Below, piece after piece: positions 30,018-38,887 of a stretch of DNA of 64,000 bases. The notes under the pieces are model-generated. The model saw only the letters and a program-made list of their open reading frames with translations. It ran no database searches and had not been told where the DNA came from. How positions within the stretch are numbered: position 1 is the first letter of the stretch; every line of letters begins with the position of its first letter. The DNA lies in NCBI RefSeq assembly GCF_013328815.1, contig NZ_JABUHN010000008.1, positions 62,001 to 126,000 of the forward strand, written 5' to 3'. The DNA is from Tabrizicola fusiformis (lineage in GTDB: Bacteria > Pseudomonadota > Alphaproteobacteria > Rhodobacterales > Rhodobacteraceae). A program made the translations under genes and the position numbers.

Positions 30018-31430
30018 ATGGCCAAGGTGCCGTTTTCCAGCTTCGTCATCTTTGCCGAGATGCGGACAGGCTCCAACTTTCTTGAAGCCAATCTGAACGC
30101 CATTCCGGGCGTGAAATGCCATGGCGAGGCGTTCAACCCCTATTTCATCGGTGGCGAAGGCAAGCAGGAAATGCTGGGCGTCACCATCGAACAGCGCGGC
30201 GCCGATCCGCGCAGCCTGTTGCAGGCGATGAAGGCGCAGACGCCGGGCCTGTCCGGCTTTCGCTATTTCAACGACCATGACCCGCGGGTGTTCGACATTG
30301 TGGTCGATGACCCTGCCGTCGCCAAGGTGATCCTGACGCGCAACCATCTGGAAAGCTTCATCAGTTGGAAGATCGCCATGGAAAGTGACCAATGGTGGCT
30401 GGCCAATACCAAGCACCTGAAAACCGTGCGCCCGCGTTTTGAACTGGACCAGTTCGAGCGGCGGCTTGAGCATCTGCAACACTTCCAGCGCCGCCTGCTG
30501 CACCGGCTGCAAGCCACCGGGCAGACCGCCTTTTACATCGACTATGAGGATATCCTCGACATTGATGTGTTGAACGGGCTGGCGGGGTTTCTGGGTGTCG
30601 AAGGGCGGCTCAAGGCACTGGATTTCCGCTTCAAGAAGCAGAACCCCGAAGCGATCGAGGACAAGGTTTCAAACCCGGCGGAAATGCGCGAGGGGCTGAA
30701 GAAGATCGACTTCTTCGCGCTTGATCATACCCCGAACTTTGAGCCGCGCCGTGCCGGAACCGTCGCGCAATATCTGGCATCCGAGGTGAAGCCGCTCTTG
30801 TTCCTGCCGGTGAAATCGGCGCCCGAGGCGCGCATCCGCAAATGGCTGAATGCGATGGGGCCGGTCACGACGGGGATGGACCGCCAGACGCTGCGCCGCT
30901 GGCGTGAGGCGCATCCGGGGCAGCGCAGCTTTACCGTGATCCGCCACCCGCTGGCCCGCGCCCATGCCGCCTTTGCCGATTTCATCGAACGCGAATGGAT
31001 GCCGGAACTGCGGCCCTATCTGAAACGGGTCCACAAGTATCAGCTTCCGGGCAAGGGCAAGGGCTATGCCAGCGTTGCCGAGTATCGGGAGGGGTTGCTG
31101 GTCTTTCTCGACATGATCAAGCACATCCTGAACGGGCGGACCGAGTTGAAGGTGCCGCCGCAACTTGCCACCCAAGGCGCCATTTTGCAGGGCTTTGCAG
31201 GGGTGCAGGGGCCGGATGTGATCCTGCGCGAAGAACGGCTGGCGGCGGGCGTCGCCTTTCTGGCCGCAGAAATCGGGCAGGAACTGCCGCCGCTGCCCGA
31301 GGCCGGGGACGCAGAACCCTTCGCCTTGCAAGACATCTACGGCCCGGATCTTGAAGCGGCCGCGCGGGGCGCCTACTGGCGCGACTACGCGGCCTATGGC
31401 TTTGCCGACTGGCGGCCTTACGCCGCCTGA
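30018..31430 (+). CDS. Two-domain sulfotransferase (NodH-like plus a degenerate second domain)
   Basis: A 470-residue protein. The N-terminal domain has the PAPS 5'-phosphosulfate loop region FAEMRTGSNFLEANL (residues 12-26) and the 3'-phosphate motif VILTRNHLESFISWK (Arg108, Ser113), as in NodH/Stf0-type sulfotransferases. A second, Sulfotransfer_2-like pair of motifs lies in the C-terminal half: LFLPVKSAPEARIRKWL (residues 261-277, a degenerate phosphosulfate loop) and FTVIRHPLARAHAAFADF (305-322). It is the last gene of the glycan cluster and probably sulfates its product. Its stop overlaps the end of ptsN on the other strand by 13 bases. Confidence 0.8.
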   Translation: MAKVPFSSFVIFAEMRTGSNFLEANLNAIPGVKCHGEAFNPYFIGGEGKQEMLGVTIEQRGADPRSLLQAMKAQTPGLSGFRYFNDHDPRVFDIVVDDPAVAKVILTRNHLESFISWKIAMESDQWWLANTKHLKTVRPRFELDQFERRLEHLQHFQRRLLHRLQATGQTAFYIDYEDILDIDVLNGLAGFLGVEGRLKALDFRFKKQNPEAIEDKVSNPAEMREGLKKIDFFALDHTPNFEPRRAGTVAQYLASEVKPLLFLPVKSAPEARIRKWLNAMGPVTTGMDRQTLRRWREAHPGQRSFTVIRHPLARAHAAFADFIEREWMPELRPYLKRVHKYQLPGKGKGYASVAEYREGLLVFLDMIKHILNGRTELKVPPQLATQGAILQGFAGVQGPDVILREERLAAGVAFLAAEIGQELPPLPEAGDAEPFALQDIYGPDLEAAARGAYWRDYAAYGFADWRPYAA

Positions 31431-31882
31431 GGGGCCCGCGCCTCGGTCAGGATGGCGTAAAGCTTGGCCGGGTCATTGTTGGCGCGCAGCTTGGCGCAGA
31501 CGCCGGCATCGCGCATGGTCCGGCTGACCAAAGCCAGCGCCTTGAGATGGTCCACACCCGAATCCTTGGGTGCCAGCAGGCAGAAGGCCAGGTCGATCGG
31601 CTGACGGTCCACGCTTTCGTAATCCAGCGGCTTGTCGAGACGAACGAAGAGGCCGACGATTTTCGTCAGCCCCTCCAGCCGCGCATGGGGCAGGGCAATG
31701 CCGTTGCCGACGCCGGTCGGCCCCAGACTCTCCCGCTCCTGCAACCCGTCAAAGGCCGAAGCCGCGGCAATGCCATGGGCTTGAAAGGCGATCTCACCCA
31801 GCTCTTGGAAGAGCCGCTTCTTGCTGGTCATCTGTCCCAGGACGCGCACCGCGCCGGGGATCAGCAGCTTTGACAGATCCAT
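31418..31882 (-). CDS. ptsN: Nitrogen-regulatory phosphotransferase protein EIIA(Ntr)
   Basis: A 154-residue PTS EIIA domain. The phosphorylated His is in GIALPHARLEGL, and RESLGPTGVGNGIALPH is the family signature. EIIA(Ntr) carries phosphate from PtsP and NPr and regulates potassium transport, nitrogen and envelope functions. It lies 36 bases after hpf in a kdsD-lpt-hpf-ptsN arrangement that mirrors enterobacteria, except that rpoN is missing between lptB and hpf. Confidence 0.95.
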   Translation of the reverse strand: MDLSKLLIPGAVRVLGQMTSKKRLFQELGEIAFQAHGIAAASAFDGLQERESLGPTGVGNGIALPHARLEGLTKIVGLFVRLDKPLDYESVDRQPIDLAFCLLAPKDSGVDHLKALALVSRTMRDAGVCAKLRANNDPAKLYAILTEARAPQAA

Positions 31883-31918
31883 CGCCTTACCTGTTCCTTT
31901 GACCCTGCCGCAGGGCCG

Positions 31919-32494
31919 TCATTTGCTGTTGCGCGGGTCGATCCAGCCGATGTTGCCGTCATCCCGACGATACACCACATTCACGCCGCCATGTCCTTCG
32001 TTCCGAAAGACCAGCATCCGCTGCCCCCCAAGCTCAAGCTGCATCACGGCTTCACCGACGGTGATCGAAGGAATCTTCGTCTCCATCTCGGCAACGACCA
32101 CGGGTTGCAGGGCTTCGGTGTCGGCTTCGTCCGGCTCCTCGGTTGGCGCGAGGATATAGGACGCACCGGCGCCGAATTCAACGGGCTGCGGACGGTCGCG
32201 GTGATGGTTGCGCAAACGGCGCTTGTAGCGGCGAAGCTGCTTGTCCATCTTTTCGCGGCAGCTTTCAAAAGCGGCATAGATTTCAGTGGCATGGCCCTTG
32301 GCTTGGGCGTTCAGCCCGGTGGCCAGATGGATGACCGTCTCGCAGACGAACTCATGGGCCGAACGCGAGAACACGATCACGGCTTCGGTCGGACGCTGGG
32401 CATATTTCTCGACCACTTCGCCGAGTTCGGCCTTCACATGGGTCTGCAACGCCTCACCGATGTCGATCTGTTTGCCGCTGATCTGGTAGCGCAT
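31919..32494 (-). CDS. hpf: Long ribosome hibernation-promoting factor
   Basis: A 191-residue protein of the long HPF class. The N-terminal S30AE domain (MRYQISGKQIDIGEALQTHV, ending near residue 100) is followed by a linker and a C-terminal dimerisation domain (KIPSITVGEAVMQLELGGQR, VVYRRDDGNIGWIDP). Long HPF dimerises ribosomes into 100S particles in stationary phase. The start at 32494 follows GAGGAGGC; a longer reading is not supported. Confidence 0.95.
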   Translation of the reverse strand: MRYQISGKQIDIGEALQTHVKAELGEVVEKYAQRPTEAVIVFSRSAHEFVCETVIHLATGLNAQAKGHATEIYAAFESCREKMDKQLRRYKRRLRNHHRDRPQPVEFGAGASYILAPTEEPDEADTEALQPVVVAEMETKIPSITVGEAVMQLELGGQRMLVFRNEGHGGVNVVYRRDDGNIGWIDPRNSK

Positions 32495-32522
32495 GATGCC
32501 TCCTCTACACGTCGCTTCTAGG

Positions 32523-32544
32523 GGCCCGGGAGGAACCCCGGGCC
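32523..32544 (-). other. GC-rich stem-loop in the hpf leader
   Basis: GGCCCGGG (32523-32530) and CCCGGGCC (32537-32544) form a perfect 8-bp stem with a six-base loop, about 30 bases before the hpf start. A TTGACA element at 32687-32682 on the minus strand could be the -35 box of an hpf promoter, although no good -10 box sits at the right distance. The hairpin may structure the leader or end readthrough from lptB. Confidence 0.4.
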
Positions 32545-32706
32545 TGGGTTTTCCCATCGCTGGAAAGGGGTAGGCCCGCACAGTCACTAAGCGGCGGGGC
32601 CGGATCGCGGCCGCGGCAGAGGGGACAGGGCAGGGCGTGGTTCGCTCGCATCCCCTTCATTTGGGAACGGGTGCGGGCACTTGTCAACCGCCGCGTGACC
32701 GCAGGG

Positions 32707-33459
32707 TCAAATGATGCGGAAATTCTCGCCGAGGTAGACGCGGCGGACCATTTCGTCTTTCACGATCTCATCCGTGGTGCCGGCTTTCAGCACAACACCG
32801 TCGTGCAAGATATAGGCGCGATCCACGATATCGAGCGTCTCGCGCACGTTGTGATCGGTGATCAGCACGCCGATTCCCCGGCTTTTCAGATCGTGGACAA
32901 GATGGCGGATTTCGCCCACCGCAATCGGGTCCACCCCGGCAAAGGGTTCATCCAGCAACAGGTATTTCGGGTCCGCCGCCAGACAGCGGGCGATTTCCAC
33001 CCGCCGCCGCTCCCCTCCTGACAGGGCCAGCGCGGGCGCACGGCGCAGATGGGTGATGGAAAACTCGGACAGCAGTTCCTCAAGCCGCTCGCGCCGCTTG
33101 TGGCGGTCCGGCTCGCGGATTTCCAGAACCGACAGGATGTTGTCCTCGACCGAAAGCCCCCGGAAGATCGAGACCTCCTGCGGCAGATAGCCGATGCCCA
33201 GCCGGGCGCGGCGATACATCGGCAGCGCGGTCACATCGCGCCCGTCGATCATCACCTGCCCACCTTCGGGCATGATCAGCCCGGCAATGGCGTAAAAGGT
33301 CGTGGTCTTGCCGCAGCCGTTGGGGCCGAGAAGCGCCACCACCTCGCCCCGGTTCAACTGGATCGTGACATCACGGATCACCGGACGGCGCTTGTAGCTT
33401 TTGCGCAGGTTGCGGATCGACAGGCCCGCATCGCCCTCGGTCACGGTCAGGCCGGGCAT
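32707..33459 (-). CDS. lptB: Lipopolysaccharide transport ATPase LptB
   Basis: A 250-residue ABC ATPase with Walker [10 protein letters not shown], the signature [10 protein letters not shown], Walker [14 protein letters not shown] and the switch His in [10 protein letters not shown]. LptB powers LptFG to extract LPS from the inner membrane. Its ATG overlaps the lptA stop by one base (TGATG). Neighbours lptA, lptC and kdsD confirm the role. Confidence 0.97.
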   Translation of the reverse strand: MPGLTVTEGDAGLSIRNLRKSYKRRPVIRDVTIQLNRGEVVALLGPNGCGKTTTFYAIAGLIMPEGGQVMIDGRDVTALPMYRRARLGIGYLPQEVSIFRGLSVEDNILSVLEIREPDRHKRRERLEELLSEFSITHLRRAPALALSGGERRRVEIARCLAADPKYLLLDEPFAGVDPIAVGEIRHLVHDLKSRGIGVLITDHNVRETLDIVDRAYILHDGVVLKAGTTDEIVKDEMVRRVYLGENFRII

Positions 33460-33968
33460 CAGTTGCCTCCGGGGACGAAGGTGGTGGTGACGCCGCCTTC
33501 CATCCGCCCGGTGCCCGATTTCAGGTCGATCACCAGCTTTTGCCCGCGGATCGCCGCCTGCCCTTGGGTCAAGAGAACCGAGCCGGTCATCACCACCTCG
33601 CCCGTGTCGATGGTATAGACCGCTTCCGAAGCTTCCGCGGCATCGGTCGCATTGACCAGAAGCACCTTGCCCTTGGCATGAAGCCGGGCGATCTTGCCGG
33701 CCTCTTTGGCATATTCCACCCGCACTTCATCGGCGGAAAGCCGCATCTCGCCCTGCACCACCAGAACATTGCCGGTAAAGCTGGCCTGACCGCTGACCTG
33801 ATCGACGGCGAGCGTATCTGCCTTCACCTCGACAGGAAGCGAGGTATCGGCCTTCAGCCCGCCAAAGGTCACGCCCATTTCCTGCGCCGGGGCAATCACC
33901 GCCGAAAGTCCAAGGGCAAGGCCGAAAATCAGCGCCATCAATCGGTTCGACATCGAAATACCTGTCAT
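33459..33968 (-). CDS. lptA: Periplasmic LPS transport protein LptA
   Basis: A 169-residue OstA/LptA protein. A signal peptide ([20 protein letters not shown]) precedes the beta-jellyroll repeats ([32 protein letters not shown]). LptA bridges LptC and LptD in the periplasm. The start at 33968 overlaps the lptC stop (ATGA); another ATG at 33953, after AGGT, is equally possible and would shorten the signal peptide by five residues. Confidence 0.92.
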   Translation of the reverse strand: MTGISMSNRLMALIFGLALGLSAVIAPAQEMGVTFGGLKADTSLPVEVKADTLAVDQVSGQASFTGNVLVVQGEMRLSADEVRVEYAKEAGKIARLHAKGKVLLVNATDAAEASEAVYTIDTGEVVMTGSVLLTQGQAAIRGQKLVIDLKSGTGRMEGGVTTTFVPGGN

Positions 33969-34567
33969 TGCTTCGGCTGGTATAGCAGCCGCACCTCGCC
34001 GTTGAAAACCAGAAGATAGCTGTTGTCACCCGCGCCGCGGTCCAGCCGCAGGGCATTTGCCGTCAACTGCCCCAAAGGCCCCTGCGCGCTGACCATTCCG
34101 CGGCTTTCCAGCCATGTCCGGTCCAGCGCGAGGGCAAAGCCATCGGATTGGATCACATAGCCCGCCGAGGACCGCAGCTCGACCCCGCCGGACAGTTCGA
34201 GCTGGTGCGCCGCATTGTCGATCCGGGCGCCCATCGCGGCAATCTCGGTGCGGGCGCCGTCGGCGGTTGCAAGCTGTCCCTGCAGGCCGCTGGCGCTGCC
34301 GCCACCGGCTTCGGGCCGCGCCTCGGCCGCGGTCAGGGTCAGTGCCGCACCATCCGGTGTCATGCCGGAATAACCGGCCTCGGTCATCCGGGGTTCGCGC
34401 AGGCGATCTTCGACATCGACCTGCGCATAGGGAATCGCATCCTCGGGGTCGATCCCGCGCGAAAACAGGAACAGCGTGGACAGGATCGCCAAAGCCACCA
34501 GCGGCAGCGCCACCTTCAGCACCGCGACAAGGCGCGAGTGCAGATTGTCGGCGGTGCCGCGCGCCAT
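33965..34567 (-). CDS. lptC: LPS export protein LptC
   Basis: A 200-residue bitopic protein with one N-terminal membrane helix (about residues 13-32, VLKVALPLVALAILSTLFLF) and a periplasmic jellyroll domain. LptC receives LPS from LptBFG and passes it to LptA. It begins one base after the kdsD stop and ends inside the lptA start, consistent with one transcript. Confidence 0.9.
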   Translation of the reverse strand: MARGTADNLHSRLVAVLKVALPLVALAILSTLFLFSRGIDPEDAIPYAQVDVEDRLREPRMTEAGYSGMTPDGAALTLTAAEARPEAGGGSASGLQGQLATADGARTEIAAMGARIDNAAHQLELSGGVELRSSAGYVIQSDGFALALDRTWLESRGMVSAQGPLGQLTANALRLDRGAGDNSYLLVFNGEVRLLYQPKQ

Positions 34568-34568
34568 C

Positions 34569-35534
34569 TCAGACCACCCCGGCGCGCAGGCAGTCGTGGA
34601 TATGCACGATGCCCAACGCCTGCCCGGGCCGGGCCGGATCCACCACGAAAAGGCAGGTGATCTTGCGGTCGTTCATCAGGGCAACGGCGGTTTCGGCCAG
34701 CGCGTCGGGCGCCACGGTGCGCGGGCCCCGCGTCATCACATCGCCCGCGGTCAGGGACAAAAGGCCGTCCATATGCCGCCGCAGGTCGCCGTCGGTGATG
34801 ATGCCTTGCAGCGCGCCATCCGCCCCCGTCACCCCCACCACACCAAAGCCCTTGCGGCTGATCTCCAAGAGCGCATCGCCCATCGGCGCCGTGGCGGCAA
34901 TCAGCGGCAATTCGCTGTGCATCAGGTCACGCACCTTCATCAGCCGCGCGCCCAGCTTGCCGCCGGGGTGATACATGCGGAAATGTTCCGGCGTGAAGGC
35001 GCGATGCTCCATCAGCGCCACCGCCAGCGCATCGCCCAGCGCCAGCGTCATCGTGGTCGAGGTGGTCGGCACGATGCCCGTTTCACAGGCTTCGGGCGCG
35101 GGCGGCAAGAGCAGCACGACCTCGGCCTGCCGCGCCAGCGAGCTTTCGGCCCGGGCAGTGATGGCGATGGTCGGAATGCGGAAGCGCCGGGTATGGGCGA
35201 TGATGTCGGCCAGTTCCGTCGTCTCGCCCGAGTTGGAAATCAACAGCGCCACATCGCCGCCCATCACCATGCCCAGATCGCCATGGCTGGCCTCGGCGGG
35301 GTGGACGAAATGCGCGGGCGTGCCGGTGCTGGCAAAGGTCGCGGCGATCTTGCGGGCGATATGGCCCGACTTGCCCATGCCCGAGACGATCACCCGTCCC
35401 TCGGCCCCCAGAAGCATCTGCACCGCCTCACCAAAGCTCTCGCCAAGGCTGTCGCCCAGAAGGCCCAGCGCCTCGGCCTCGCGCGCAAGCACGCGGCGGC
35501 CAGTGGCAAGGAAATCAGTGGTGGAAGAGGTCAT
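34569..35534 (-). CDS. kdsD: Arabinose-5-phosphate isomerase KdsD/KpsF
   Basis: A 321-residue enzyme converting ribulose-5-P to arabinose-5-P, the first step to Kdo. An N-terminal SIS domain (VIVSGMGKSGHIARKIAATF, HGDLGMV, ALLISNSGETTEL) is followed by two CBS domains (about residues 205-320). The start at 35534 overlaps the last 20 bases of rnd. It leads the lptC-lptA-lptB genes; its product feeds KdsB at 23 kb. Confidence 0.95.
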   Translation of the reverse strand: MTSSTTDFLATGRRVLAREAEALGLLGDSLGESFGEAVQMLLGAEGRVIVSGMGKSGHIARKIAATFASTGTPAHFVHPAEASHGDLGMVMGGDVALLISNSGETTELADIIAHTRRFRIPTIAITARAESSLARQAEVVLLLPPAPEACETGIVPTTSTTMTLALGDALAVALMEHRAFTPEHFRMYHPGGKLGARLMKVRDLMHSELPLIAATAPMGDALLEISRKGFGVVGVTGADGALQGIITDGDLRRHMDGLLSLTAGDVMTRGPRTVAPDALAETAVALMNDRKITCLFVVDPARPGQALGIVHIHDCLRAGVV

Positions 35535-36129
35535 TCGGCTCGTCCCATCCCAGAAGGTCCAGTTCGGCCCGCGCCGGAAGGAAGTCAAAACACTGTTGCG
35601 CCAGCGCCAGCCGCCCTTCGCGCACGAGGATCGGCTCAAGCGCCTCTTTCAGCTTGTGCAGATACAGCACATCCGAAGCGGCATAGTCCTTTTGCGCCTC
35701 GGTCAGGGTGGCCTGCCCCCAATCGCTGGTCTGCTGTGCCTTGGAAACGTCAACGCCGACATATTCCATCAGCAGATATTTCAGCCCGTGGCGGTCGGTA
35801 TAGGTGCGGATCAGCTTCGAAGCGATCTTGGTACACCAGACCGGCGCGGTCCGCACGCCGAAGGCTTTTTGCAGCGCGGCCACATCGAAGCGGCCAAAAT
35901 GGAACAGTTTCAGAACCTTGGGGTCGGTCAGCATCCGTTGCAGGTTCGGTGCGGCGGTCTGGCCACGGGCGATCTGCACCAGATGGGCATTGCCGTCGCC
36001 CGAGGAAAGCTGCACCAGACACAGCCGGTCGCGGCGCGGGTCAAGGCCCATGGTCTCGGTGTCGATGGCGACGACGGGACCAAGGTCCAGACCGTCGGGC
36101 AGGTCATTCTGATGCAGGAAATTGGCCAC
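35515..36129 (-). CDS. rnd: Short RNase D-type 3'-5' exonuclease
   Basis: A 204-residue DEDD exonuclease. The catalytic acids are seen in AIDTETMGLD, HFGRFDVAAL and YAASDVLYL. It lacks the HRDC domains of enterobacterial RNase D, so it is the short form usual in alphaproteobacteria. A GTG start at 36129 gives VANFLHQNDLPDGL, the expected N-terminus. It overlaps kdsD by 20 bases. Likely role: tRNA 3'-end or small RNA trimming. Confidence 0.9.
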   Translation of the reverse strand: MANFLHQNDLPDGLDLGPVVAIDTETMGLDPRRDRLCLVQLSSGDGNAHLVQIARGQTAAPNLQRMLTDPKVLKLFHFGRFDVAALQKAFGVRTAPVWCTKIASKLIRTYTDRHGLKYLLMEYVGVDVSKAQQTSDWGQATLTEAQKDYAASDVLYLHKLKEALEPILVREGRLALAQQCFDFLPARAELDLLGWDEPNDLFHH

Positions 36130-36246
36130 TTGGGGTTCCGTCGCTGAGGGGTGCCGTCTCGATAGACCCGCCGGGGGGCGGGGGTCAACCGCGACGCGGC
36201 GCAAGCGCCCGGGCCAAGGCGCCGCGCCGCCGACGGCCGGCCCCCC

Positions 36247-36894
36247 TTAAACCGGAACGAAGCCGCCGCGCTGCGGGTCGTAATGTTCCAGCGTGCCTTC
36301 GCCGGTGTTGTTCCACAGCCCATGCAGCGTCAGCCGGTCGCCCGCCACCGCTTCGGCAAGGAAGGGGAAGCTCATCAGGTTTTCAAGGCTGACCAGCACC
36401 GCCTCTTTCTCAAGCGCCTGAAGGATGGCGTCGTCGGGCAGATGCGCCACCCGCTCGAACCCGGGTTTCAGAATGTCCATCCAGCGCCCGACAAAGCTGG
36501 TCTTTTCCTCAAGCTGCGGCGCATGGCCCCGGCACATGTCATGGCAGCCCTTGACCCCGCCGCAGTTGGAATGGCCCAGCACCACGATATGCGCCACGCC
36601 CAGCGAGGTGACGGCATATTCCACCGCCGCCGAGGTGCCGTGATATTCGCCGTCCGGGTTGTAGGGCGGCACAAGATTGGCGACGTTGCGGTGGATGAAG
36701 AACTCCCCCTCATCCGCGCCGAAAATCGAGGTGACATGCACCCGGCTGTCGCAGCAGGAAATCACCATGGCGCGCGGATGCTGCCCGCTTTCGGCCAGAC
36801 GGCGATACCATGCCTTGTTGTCCTGATAGGTCGTGGCCCGCCAGCCGTGGAACCGGCTGATCAGATAGTTGGGCAGGGGGCGAGCATAATCCAT
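36247..36894 (-). CDS. Beta-class carbonic anhydrase
   Basis: A 215-residue enzyme interconverting CO2 and bicarbonate. The zinc ligands are visible: Cys47 in ISCCDSRV (with the Asp-Arg dyad), His108 and Cys111 in LGHSNCGGV. The length is typical. The start at 36894 has AAGGG at good spacing; a Met at 36903 is possible but too close to that site. It is a lone gene, divergent from the 128-residue hypothetical. Confidence 0.95.
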   Translation of the reverse strand: MDYARPLPNYLISRFHGWRATTYQDNKAWYRRLAESGQHPRAMVISCCDSRVHVTSIFGADEGEFFIHRNVANLVPPYNPDGEYHGTSAAVEYAVTSLGVAHIVVLGHSNCGGVKGCHDMCRGHAPQLEEKTSFVGRWMDILKPGFERVAHLPDDAILQALEKEAVLVSLENLMSFPFLAEAVAGDRLTLHGLWNNTGEGTLEHYDPQRGGFVPV

Positions 36895-37036
36895 CGTCTT
36901 CATCCCTTGGCTGACACGGCCCTGATCTAGGCTGCAATCGCAGAAAATTCGAGAGGTTTCTTGCCGAGGCCGCAACCTTTTCTTCAGCCTGATCCCGCAA
37001 GCTGACCCCGGGTGTGAGGCGTATGGGGTGAGAGAT

Positions 37037-37423
37037 ATGGCGATGAATGTGGTGGCCCTCCGGCCAAAGGAATGCGTGCGCCAGGACGCCGAGCCGATTG
37101 CGGCCATCTACCGCAATCTGGGCACGGCTTCGGCCGAACAGGTCGTGACGCGCGAGTTGGGGGAACTGGCGCTGACCATGGCCGGTCTGGCGCAGCAGGT
37201 GCGCACGCATCAGATACAGGATTTGTCCCGCCAGTTGCGCCAGTTGCAGCGCATGGCCGAGGCGCTGGGGCTGGTCAGTCTGGGGCTGGTCGCGGCGGAT
37301 GTCCGCACCTGTCTGGAACGGGCGGATGTCACAGCCTTCTCCGCCGTCTGGTCACGGCTGCTGCGGATCGCCGAACGGTCACTGGCGCCGGACAAGAGCC
37401 TGCTGGACCAGACGTTCAGTTGA
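37037..37423 (+). CDS. Hypothetical helical protein
   Basis: A 128-residue protein with no signal peptide or membrane helix. It is predicted mostly helical, with heptad-like Leu patterns (LSRQLRQLQRMAEALGLVSL), so a four-helix bundle is plausible. The central part has the size and hydrophobic spacing of a histidine phosphotransfer fold but no HxxKG motif, so that idea is not supported. GGTGAGAG precedes the ATG at 37037. I do not recognise the family. Confidence 0.7.
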   Translation: MAMNVVALRPKECVRQDAEPIAAIYRNLGTASAEQVVTRELGELALTMAGLAQQVRTHQIQDLSRQLRQLQRMAEALGLVSLGLVAADVRTCLERADVTAFSAVWSRLLRIAERSLAPDKSLLDQTFS

Positions 37424-37501
37424 GGGGGCGGTTGTTGGGGCAGCCCCCTTGCAGGCCGCGCGGTGTAAGGTAGGTTTCGGGCAACCGAGGAAGGATGCCC
37501 C

Positions 37502-38887
37502 ATGACCCCCGCTTTCGCCGATCCCGCCGCCCCGACCCGTCCGCTGCATCTGCTGCGGGCCGAGGGGCTGGCGGATTTTCTCGCCTCGCAACCGCCCGCC
37601 ACCGCTGCCTGGCTGACCGCCACCGGCTTTCAGGCGGGCGCGGGCGAGGTGCGGCTGATCCCCGGTGCTTCGGGGGAGGTGGCGGGGGCCGTGGCGGGGT
37701 TGGGCAATGCCAAGGCCCGCGCCCGGGGCCGCTTCGCCGTGGCCAAGGCCGCTGCCGGGCTGCCCGAGGGGGACTGGCATCTGGAGGGCGATCTTTCGCA
37801 CGAAGACAAGGCCGAGGCGGCGCTGGCCTTCCTGCTGCAAAGCTATCGCTTTGACCGCTACCGCCCGGGCAAGACCGCACCCGCCCTGCATCTGCGCGCG
37901 CCCGAAGGCATTGATGCCGAGCGAATTGCAGCCATGGCCGAGGGGGAGTTTCTGACCCGCGACCTGATCAACACCCCCGCGCTGGACCTTGGCCCGGCGG
38001 AACTGGAGGCGGCCTTCCTTGCCCTTGCCGCCCGCTTTGGCGCCCAGACCAATGTAATCCGGGGTGATGATCTGCTGACGCAGAACTTTCCGATGATCCA
38101 TGCCGTGGGCCGCGCCTCGCCCCGCGCGCCGCGCCTGCTGGAAATGCGCTGGGGCAGCGAAGGGCCGCTTCTGACGCTGGTCGGCAAGGGGGTATGTTTT
38201 GACACCGGGGGGCTGAACATCAAGCCTTCCTCGGGCATGTTGCTGATGAAGAAGGACATGGGGGGTGCGGCGACGGTCCTCGGTCTGGCGCTGATGATCA
38301 TGCGGCTGGGCCTGCCCCTGCGGCTGCGGGTGCTGGTCCCGGCGGTGGAAAACGTGATCGCGGGCGATGCGCAGCGGCCCAAGGACATCCTGATCAGCCG
38401 CAAGGGCCTGACGGTGGAAGTGAACGACACCGATGCCGAGGGGCGGCTGGTCTTGGGTGATGCGCTGGCCTATGCCTGCGAGGAACCCTGCGATGTGCTG
38501 ATCTCGATGGCCACGCTGACCGGTGCGGCGCGGATCGCGGTGGGGCCGGATCTGGCCCCCTATTACACCGATGATGAGGCGATGGCGGCCGCGCTGGAAG
38601 AGGGCGCAAGGGCGGGCTTCGATCCGGTCTGGCGCCTGCCGTTCTGGACGCCCTATGAGCATATCATCGAGCCGGGCATCGCCGATCTGGACAATGCCCC
38701 CGGCTGGGGCTTTGCCGGCTCGGTGACGGCGGCCCTCTTCCTGCGCCGCTTTGTCGAGGGGCCGCGTTACATGCATTTCGACATCTATGGTCACAGCCCC
38801 GCCGACCTGCCCGGCCGTCCCAAGGGCGGTGTGGGTCAGGGCGCCCGAGCCATCCTCGACGGCCTGCCTGCGATGCTGGGGCTTTAG
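37502..38887 (+). CDS. M17-family leucyl aminopeptidase
   Basis: A 461-residue metallopeptidase. The M17 signature NDTDAEGRL and the metal ligands in GKGVCFDTGGLNIK and MKKDMGGAA are intact. The N-terminal domain is divergent, as in the short PepB-like alphaproteobacterial branch. It likely releases N-terminal residues from cytosolic peptides. The TAG stop is immediately followed by the ATG of the NlpC/P60 gene, which makes a two-gene operon. Confidence 0.95.
   Translation: MTPAFADPAAPTRPLHLLRAEGLADFLASQPPATAAWLTATGFQAGAGEVRLIPGASGEVAGAVAGLGNAKARARGRFAVAKAAAGLPEGDWHLEGDLSHEDKAEAALAFLLQSYRFDRYRPGKTAPALHLRAPEGIDAERIAAMAEGEFLTRDLINTPALDLGPAELEAAFLALAARFGAQTNVIRGDDLLTQNFPMIHAVGRASPRAPRLLEMRWGSEGPLLTLVGKGVCFDTGGLNIKPSSGMLLMKKDMGGAATVLGLALMIMRLGLPLRLRVLVPAVENVIAGDAQRPKDILISRKGLTVEVNDTDAEGRLVLGDALAYACEEPCDVLISMATLTGAARIAVGPDLAPYYTDDEAMAAALEEGARAGFDPVWRLPFWTPYEHIIEPGIADLDNAPGWGFAGSVTAALFLRRFVEGPRYMHFDIYGHSPADLPGRPKGGVGQGARAILDGLPAMLGL

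Noticed and set aside
37037-37423. Calling the hypothetical helical protein an Hpt domain
   Set aside because: No HxxKG motif and no conserved His; only the size and helical pattern agree.
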